This document shows, piece after piece, positions 56,331 to 64,000 of a stretch of DNA of 64,000 nucleotides (position 1 is the first letter of the stretch; the number at the start of each line of letters is the position of its first letter). The stretch comes from Phlebotomus papatasi (taxonomy: Eukaryota; Arthropoda; Insecta; Diptera; Psychodidae): the NCBI RefSeq assembly GCF_024763615.1, contig NC_077222.1:35278001-35342000 (forward strand), in the 5' to 3' direction. The notes below the pieces were generated by a model. The model ran no database searches and was not told the DNA's origin. It worked only from the letters and a program-made list of their open reading frames with translations. The position numbers and the translations under genes were made by a program.

Positions 56331-58399
56331 TACGGACTTCAAACCTAAGGTTTAGCCATCTGGCTTAAGTTCTCTAATTCTGTCTATTCTGTCTCTATTT
56401 CTGTATGAAGCCGACATAAGAGACCTTTGTTTGGCTCAATTTGCTTCCAGTTCTCTTTTTAGCGAATAGACTTTTCTTGCCAAAAACAGATTAAAGGAAA
56501 TAACTTAAAAGTACATTTTAGGTATTGGTACAGAATAATGATCTACGACAAAATTATAAAATGATAAATTTTACCTTTATGAAAGATGCTACTGAATATT
56601 CATTTTATTTACGAGAGCCTACAATTAAAACAAATCAATATATCAAAAAATACTCTGCCCAGTCCGCAAAAAATTACTCTGACTCAAAAATGACTGGTTA
56701 ATAAATGGTCAAAAAAATTACTCCTAATTGGAATCTTAAGAATTAGTCATATTCGCGTCGAATTTTGGTCACAGCATTACTTAAGATTGAATTAGTAATA
56801 TAACAGTTATTTTACGGTTCTAAAATTTACTCTATCATGCAGTAACAAAAGCGACTGTAAATGACGGTATTTTTCCGTACAAAAAATGACGCGCCAAAAA
56901 CAATGCATTTGGCGTCCTTCTCTAGTGCATAGGTACGAAATCGACGTACACACTTTGAATGAAAACGTTAAGTGCACTTCACAACTTTCTATTGCGTTAC
57001 GACTATAGACAATATTTTCTCAACAATTCTTCACATTTTCCATCGTTTTCTACTACGTTCTACGTAAATTTCTCTAATTTTTTCCCAATTCACTACACAC
57101 ATTTGCGAAGATTTTTGCCGTTCGCCTATTGCTGAATGAGCCATCCGACATGTCGAAAATTTTCGCATTGGATGGCAACAACATAAAAAAATCTTTTAAA
57201 ATTTTCACTAAATAGGTCTTTTCGACACAAAATTTTAATCACAGGATACTCCAGAGACTGGAGCAAACTCCTAAATCACAAAATTTCATTTTGCAAAAAA
57301 AATGTTTGTGTGTTTATCATGCAAAAAATTGCCTAATTTTCACTTAAGTTCTGTCGGCACTGTACTTTTTCGAATCACAACACACATCTCTACTGAAGGA
57401 GCTTTTCCTCCCAATGTACACTATTATATTGTTGAGAAAACACGCGAAAATATTAATTACTTTTGATTACTTTGCGAATTCACAGCTCTGAATAGTTCTA
57501 TTTGCCATTTGACAAGTGAAATTTCCCCTCAAATATATCCAGTGAGGAGAAGAATTTTTATTAGTACACTGGAAGTCGGCGTCATATTTTAGTCGTAGGC
57601 GGGTAATTTCAGAGTTATTATGACGCCAAATGACTTCCGTAATTACCGTCATATTATTCCCCACTTTCCGTCATTCGACTCTCTGACGACCGTCATAGGC
57701 CCCGTTTTTGGAATCCAGAATACATACATCCAACGGTAATCTTACTCCAAATTGCTATTTGGGTGTGCTTATAGATAAGCGCCCTAGCTGCCCCAAACTA
57801 AGATTTAGAATGGCCACAATTCAAACTTTTGGGAGGCACCGAGAAAAACCCTTTCCGATTGAAAAAATGGCATTCCTAAAAGTTGCAGAATATATATATT
57901 TTTTTAAAATATAAATTTGAATATTATTGATTTTAGAGATTCAAATTTTTTCAGGGCTCGTGAAAAAAATATTGTCCATTTCAGCAAATATTGCTTCATG
58001 ATTCTTTTGAGTTTTCCATAATAAGAATTTTGAGTTTCTCGACTTATAAAAAACAAAAGTTCGAATTGTATTCTAGGTCTTTTTTGGATAATTTGCTGTT
58101 CGAATATAAAACCTCTGATTGACGTTATAAAAAAAAAGTTTTAAAAGAAATGCCCACAAACTATTTTTATTAATTTTTTAATTGAAGAATTTATTGTACT
58201 CGATGCTGTAAAAAAACTTGAAAAAAACAATGGAATGCCTCTTAACCACAGTGCCCAATTCCAATTATAAAAAGGGTAAAGTTTTAATATTGTTTCCAAA
58301 CATTATTTTATAAACTTTGATCTAGTCATAGGACGAACTTCTACAGATATAAACTATACTAAAAAAAACTGAAAGGTACAAAATATAGGTAATTTCTAT
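56331..58399. other. Non-coding, mostly unrecognised
   Basis: No gene. A cluster of short CGTCAT/ATGACG words at about 57575-57690, with others near 56700-56890, may be a decayed repeat, but I cannot define ends. No known family copy. Confidence 0.4.
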
Positions 58400-58620
58400 A
58401 TTAAAAAGAGATGGCAAAGCGTCCCAGCTTTGCGGAATGCTCGAACTCACGAGATAGAGCTCACCGTGAATTAGGTTTTTGCATAATCTTTTGGAATAAC
58501 TCATCTACTAGAAATCAAATTGATTCATAAATCACAAAAGCATTTCAAAATCAAAAAATCGATGTTGATGAAAAAAATCATGTTGATGGTCCCCCGATCG
58601 ATTTAAAGAAGAATCTCAAC
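58400..58620. repeat. Possible family S-related fragment
   Basis: GGCAAAGCGTCCCAGCTTTG (58412-58431) matches the complement of a word near 4577-4598 beside S copy 1, and GAATGCTCGAACTCACGAGA resembles the S upstream region. The palindromic nature of the first word weakens the case. Confidence 0.3.
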
Positions 58621-60908
58621 ATTTATGTATGTTTCACATGAGTTTTAAAAGATATTTTCTCAGAAATGTTTAGGAAATTTGTTCTAAAATAGGTACTTCA
58701 TATTTTTGGAAAATGACAAAAACCAACAAATGAGGCATTTAGAGTGATCGGAGCGGGATATCTTAGATAAGCAAAATTGTAGTCCTAAGTGGTGCCTATA
58801 GCCTGGTGTCAATGAATTTTTAATATTTTGTTTAGTTTATTTTATACAATTTTTTAAAACCTCACTTTAAGACCATTTGTTTTTGGTAATTCTTAGAGAA
58901 ACTCTAATTTGACATCCTGAAGGAGTGGTTTTACAAAGTCTTTTGTTATTATCAAAGTTGAAGCACAGCTAATGAGCTTTCTAACGGACCCACACTTTTT
59001 AAGTTCTGTTCACTAGAACATGAGATATAACGGATAATGTAATACCACCTGACAGTTTCCTAAAAACATGGACGCACCATGCTATAAAAAAGCTTAGCCC
59101 AAAAAATTTGATCAGCCCAAACATTTTAGTCATCTGTTTAAGCCTTTATCGTAATTTTTTGGAATACTGTCTCAAAGTCAAAGCATGAAAAAGTGTCCCA
59201 ACCTCCCTGATCTCCCCTAAACCAGAAAAAAGTAGTCTTGAGGAGTGTAGAGCTTTTACTTCTTCGTGGTCTTCTTTTTGCTCATATGAAACAGTGAAGT
59301 AATCATAATCCCAATTTGAAAACGGTTCCAAATTGCCCCATTTTACTCCATTTTAATTCCTTAAAAAGTAATTTAATGCTATCAGCATTTCGACTTTACT
59401 AATTTATTAAAATGAAAGCATCATCACGATTAATTTGTAAATGTTTCACTTTATAGTACCGTGTATGTAATCAATTGTATCAAATCGTGAAATTATCTAC
59501 AGTTCAAGCTACTCAATGAAATGTATGCCAGAATTCAGCCCTGCTTTTTTCAACAATCCCTCCAATATTTGAATTTTTATCTGCAAACATGAAGCATGTT
59601 CTATTTTTTCCGCAACCACTCTGCCAGAGTAGATTGTGAGGAAATGTATAGCCAAATTCACTCACGCGACAATTGATTGATATTTTGATACAAAATCGAT
59701 CGAGTGATTGGGAATAAAATGTATTTGGGGACTGGGAGTGTTCATGGATGAAAAAAAGCCCGTAGTCCCATCTGTTCGACAAACACTGTGCGATATATTG
59801 TATTTTTCATTTTACCAGGGGGAAGATTTTTTTGTGCTAAGCAGTGGGGAACACTCAATAATCTTATCATGTTCAACTGATATCGCAACTCACTGTAATT
59901 AACGTAGAATCGTCTTAGTGGTGGCACCCTTTTTTTCGGAGGACAAGGGGAGCATCTTGTCGCTTGTCAATTGATTTGCCGCCTTTGGTCTCTCATTCTT
60001 ATCCTCTTGTTCCCTTTTATTGTCCACCAACACAATAGTAAAGCATTTAGGGCGTGCAAGAACATATTTAGGGCAAAAAATTTGGCACAAAAGACTGGAA
60101 CTGCAAGGATGAGCATATATAGACATTTCTTTTTAATAAACTATCCTATTTTCCTGAATTTGAACAAGAGTTTAGGGTAAACACTGTAGTAAAAGCTTTT
60201 TATCTCCGCCATTAATTATAAATACTGAAGCATTTACTGTAAAATACTCTCCTCCCGTATTATTTACCAGCGCAGCATTGTCCGTCCAAATGGCATAATA
60301 AGCTTAGAGGACAATGCATTTCTAATTAAACTGAACTCACTAAATTGTCAATTTTCACACAATTCGATGTTTACTGTGTAAAAATAATAATAAAAGCACA
60401 AAATAATCAATACGAGTTGAATTTAACCATCAATGGAATCGTATGCCTCTTTGTGTTAAGCACACCTGTAATGCATATTATTTTCAACTAAATTGTTCCA
60501 CATCGACAATATTATGAGTTTGATTATGTCATCCAATTACAGAGAATTTATAATTTGCCAGGCGTTCAACACAACATGAAAATAATTAGTGACTCTTGGT
60601 CAGAACGGAATGTACTTTGTCTCACATTTAATTTGTGAGAAAATGAGAAATTTTCCTCATTTGCACTACAGGGAGCTTTTGGAAATACACAAATTTGACG
60701 ATTCGTAGGTAATATTAATGAAATGGTATTTTAAGTGTGATGTGTAATTCTAAATATGCACTTAACTAAACTTAAAAGTTTTCTACTTAATACTTCTACA
60801 TATTAAACAAAAATAATTAGAGTGTGATAAAATAATTGTAATTCAATTTAGAGCTCTGTATCGGTCCAACTACTTGTGACAATATGTTCATATTTTGCCT
60901 AATCACAG
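58621..60908. other. Non-coding, single-copy-looking DNA
   Basis: No supportable gene and no family copies. 60280-60600 has balanced composition and several ATTA-type words, which could be a regulatory stretch; this is a guess. Confidence 0.45.
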
Positions 60909-60935
60909 TAGGGGAGACCGGAGTAGAATAAGTCA
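60909..60935 (+). repeat. Solo end related to element D
   Basis: TAGGGGAGACCGGAGTAGAA then TAAGTCA resembles the left end of D at 19933. No matching inverted end was found downstream. Confidence 0.4.
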
Positions 60936-61011
60936 GTAAATAAACTTTCTATTTAGGGAGTTCCTTATTCTGTCTGATTAAATAGTAGTTTGCGCAGGGG
61001 GTGAATAAATA

Positions 61012-61229
61012 GGGAAAGTGCACATGCTTCGAACGATCCCAAGCTTTACAATGACTACATTTTTCCCATGTTTCTGAATAAATCTGACTCCGTAGTATGT
61101 TCTAAAAACTGGACACTTTCCCCTAGTTTTTTTTAAATTTGGATGCGATAAGTCATATTTATTGGAAAACATAGGAAAAAATTGGTCATTATAAAGTTTG
61201 GGACCGTGCAAAGTATGGGTACTTTCCCC
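61012..61229. mobile_element. MITE, family C copy 3
   Basis: 218 bp between TA pairs (61010-61011 and 61230-61231). Left GGGAAAGTGCACATGCTTCG and AACGATCCCAAGCTTTACAA. Right TATAAAGTTTGGGACCGTGC, GGGTACTTTCCCC. The arms pair over most of their length. Confidence 0.8.
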
Positions 61230-62147
61230 TATGGCAAGCGAGTGAACCGTGAGTGGCAGATCGGCAGATTGCGCCGATCACCAGGGTTGGGCGAATTTTT
61301 TACATTTTACATAGTAAAAAAATTTTAACATGTGCTACATTTAAAATTAACAAAATTAAAATGTAAAAAATGTAAAATTTATTGGTAGCCATCAAATATC
61401 AAGTTTAAATTTTTTATTCTTTACTCAATCAAAGAGTTCACTGTAAGCTGTAAAATATTTTGCGTCTTTTTGCTGTAAAGCTTGCCGTCTAAAATTCATG
61501 ATGAAATTTTCTGAAAATCACAATTCAAATTTTGTACTAACCGGTTGAACCAATATAATAATAACTATCTAAACGATTAATAATTTTTGAACTTATATAC
61601 ATACGTGTACAAAGGAATTTTCCAATTGTTCCGTGGTTTTTGCTAATCATCAATATTGTAAAAATCATTGAGATTAAGATTTATTTTCTGCTCTCTTTAT
61701 AACGATTATTGGAGGATTTTGCTATATACCTTGTCCAAGACATCACATTGCAGAAAACAATGTTCACGAAGAGAATCAGTGTCTCCTTGCTAATGCTGAT
61801 TCTGTGGTAATGAATGTTTCTGTGATAATATTCTAAAAACCATCGGGCTTTATTATTAAAATGAGACTAACGTATTGAACAAAAATTCACACAGAAATTA
61901 CGATATTATATCGATTTTATTTAAATCTGCATAGAATCCGAGTAAAAACGTACTAAATTGCTAAACGTTTCGTTCGACAGCTGTGCGGATTTTACATTAA
62001 ATTTTAACCGTTTTGTGCTGCAACTGTGCGCTCTTTATTTGCAAGTTTAACCTTTTCGTGTTCTATGAGTGTATTACATACACATGAAATTATTTTAAGC
62101 TTAACTTATGCAAGATTTGAACATAATATTAACCGTTTTATGCTAAC
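61230..62147. other. Non-coding AT-rich DNA
   Basis: No gene recognised. A run of TAAAATGT/ACATTTTA words lies at 61295-61385, probably low-complexity sequence. Confidence 0.45.
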
Positions 62148-62247
62148 CTATTTTTAAAATATATTGCGGAGTCACATTTATTCAGAAACATAGGAAAAAT
62201 TAGATATTATGAAGCTTAGGACCATGCAAAGCATGGGCACTTTCCCC
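62148..62247. mobile_element. MITE, family C copy 4 (right half)
   Basis: AAATATATTGCGGAGTCACA, AAGCTTAGGACCATGCAAAG and GGGCACTTTCCCC then TA match the right half of C copy 2. The left half is absent. Confidence 0.75.
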
Positions 62248-64000
62248 TAATAATATCTCGTTGTAATCTACGATGATGACCTAACGCAATGTACTTTCTT
62301 AGGCATTATTTTTCCGGTGTTCACCATCAGTGAAAATATAACAGCTTTTCCGTTTTGCCCAGAAATTTCGGTTTCGATGATAACCTTCTTCCTCTAAAAT
62401 AACCTCGAAAATAATGCTTTCGAAATTTTTCAGGATCGTGAATTTCCATCAAATTCACAAATCTTAAGAAAAATTCCATGAATATTATTTAGTTTACCAC
62501 TAAATAAAGAAGGTCCAAATCGGTCCAGAAAACTCGAGCAAGACGAAAAAAGTGTTTTCATTAAAATTTCTAGGAAATCTCAAAGTTCCAAATTAGACAT
62601 GATTAGAAATTACCCTTTATTACCCTATTGACTAACTATACATAATATTTTGCACAAAAAAAAAGATTATGAATTTGATTGATTGGTATTTTCAAGAAGA
62701 CTTCTTGAAAATACAAAAAAAAAATACTACACACTCGTTGTATTTTCTAAGGTTAAACGTACGACATTTCATTGATTTCGGTCAGTGAAAAGCTTCTCAT
62801 CCTTAGAGAGTTAACAATTAAAAGAAACCAACATTTTAGTCGGGCCATAGTCCTTATACAAGGCAATCAATCGGGATTTTTTAAAATAGTTTCTCAAATA
62901 ATAAAAATTATAAAGCGTTTCTGATAAGTTGGAGTGCAACTAACTCCCTCTATATTTGCAAAATCATATCGCCGTATGCATCAGAAATTGTGCTAACTGC
63001 CTTTGCTTTGTGTCTGCATTCATTGCAAAGTATGCATTGCTTCGTGTAATGTAGTAAATACAAATTAAATACATTTAGCACAGTTGCTTGTCCAACCGAT
63101 GATATCTCAAATGTATCAATTGAATTGATTGAAAATTGCAGAATAATAAATAAATTAATATAATTTTAAAAATCCCGCTTATTAGCCCTTCAATTGAACT
63201 GTGATATTTTTCACATATGCCGAAGTACTATTGCATGTAATAACATGCAATTGAAGTGGGAAAGCTGTCAAGTGTTTTCATGAATCACCCCATGAAAGTA
63301 ATCAAAGGGTTATTTTTGACTACGCACAGTCATATTCCTCTCATTATCAGGGAAGTGTGAGCTTTACAAAAAAAAAAATATGTGAAAATTTTGCAGTCAA
63401 TAATACTGTTTTAAAATTAAAAAATTAATTGTATTTCGGTAAAAATTTCACGAGGAAAAATTTTAATTGGGAAAAACTTTTAATTAACTGGTATGGAAAA
63501 ACAGGGGACATTATGGTGTATAATGTATAATTGTTGTTGCTATGCAAAATATTCCCATACAATTCCTGTGGGCAAAATGGAAAGGTTGGTGGATGCAAAA
63601 AAAAAACGTGCTGCATGTTTAAAAGTTAGTTAGTGAACGTTTATCAGCTCCCAAATAGAATCATTTCTATTGAAAAATTTTATACTGTTGGTTGCGGGTG
63701 TTTTATTATGTACGAAAATATTCTACTCTGCAAATTGGGGAATTTCAACTAAACGAAAGGGGATCTCAGAAGAGAATTTATTGACGTGAATTTTTTTGTT
63801 GTTACGATGATGAAGAATACGAAGCGCAGGTGCTTTTTTCCTGTATAACGTATCTGAATTCCCGCTCTAAAGGATTCTTGTATGAGAATCATAATCAGTT
63901 TGTCGTATAAATTTATTTGATAGATAAAGGAAAAGGTGGGTGGCAGGCGTCTAATTCAATTATGTCAACATTCATTAAACACAGTTGGTGGCCATGCTTA
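62248..64000. other. Non-coding, single-copy-looking DNA
   Basis: No supportable gene. ATGCATTG-type words cluster at 62970-63050. No family copies are seen to the window edge. Confidence 0.45.

Noticed and set aside
57560..57700. Cluster of CGTCAT/ATGACG words as a possible inverted-repeat element
   Set aside because: I could not define two ends or a target duplication. Mentioned only as possible decayed repeat.
58412..58431. Match to a word near 4577 taken as a shared repeat
   Set aside because: The word is itself palindromic and short, and flanking similarity is weak. Kept only as a low-confidence fragment.

Overview
Eukaryotic nuclear DNA, AT-rich, with no complete gene. There is no operon structure, ribosome-binding site, rRNA, complete tRNA or long conserved reading frame. 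The organism is most likely an insect. A nematoceran dipteran (sand-fly or mosquito type) is my best guess, from the AT-rich background, the dense small DNA-transposon derivatives and the tRNA-headed SINEs. This is inference, since no gene in the window can be used to place the species. The only coding feature I can support is one 41-nt candidate internal exon (25521-25561, plus strand) with strong splice sites on both sides. The simplest reading is that much or all of the window is long intron and flanking sequence of a large gene.

Most of what can be recognised is transposon-derived. I define families here by their own ends and by copies within the window: (A-J) elements that begin TAGGGGA or a close variant and end in its complement, mostly flanked by TA, with unrelated interiors; (K-M) elements with CCCTTTAAGG-like or CCCTCTAACGG-like ends, piggyBac-like, K and L flanked by TTAA; (N) a 250-bp element in three copies; (O) elements with ends TGCCCTAGACAC, probably Harbinger-like; (P) tRNA-headed SINEs; (Q) a 2.25-kb giant palindrome; (R) 1.4-1.8-kb elements built of diverged ~300-bp repeats; (S) an old, scattered repeat with a core around AAACCATGTTTTTTTGG; (T) a Tc1-like element; (V, W) foldback-like elements with inverted arrays of short tandem repeats at their ends.

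Layout: 1-3.7 kb, single-copy-looking. 3.7-10.3 kb, MITEs of families B, S, A, K, J. 10.3-14 kb, mostly unique with one hairpin repeat. 14-21 kb, S fragments, a SINE with target-site duplication, N, K, A, O, D. 21.2-24 kb, foldback-like W with R1 inside. 24-28.6 kb, A and O copies, the candidate exon, H, S, E inside F, C. 28.6-31.7 kb, mostly unique. 31.7-33.7 kb, S with a small MITE and R2 inside. 34.9-38.3 kb, a nest of four levels. 38.3-40.9 kb, V1, SINEs and G1. 41-43.4 kb, unique. 43.5-46.4 kb, MITEs and L inside M. 46.4-50.7 kb, unique DNA with a SINE, N and O. 51.2-54 kb, S split by T split by U, then G2. 54-64 kb, mostly unique with V2 inside an O fragment and two C copies.

The genes do not work together here in any visible way. 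The interest lies in the nesting, which gives a relative order of transposition, in the long hairpin-forming palindromes, and in many unrelated families sharing one terminal motif.
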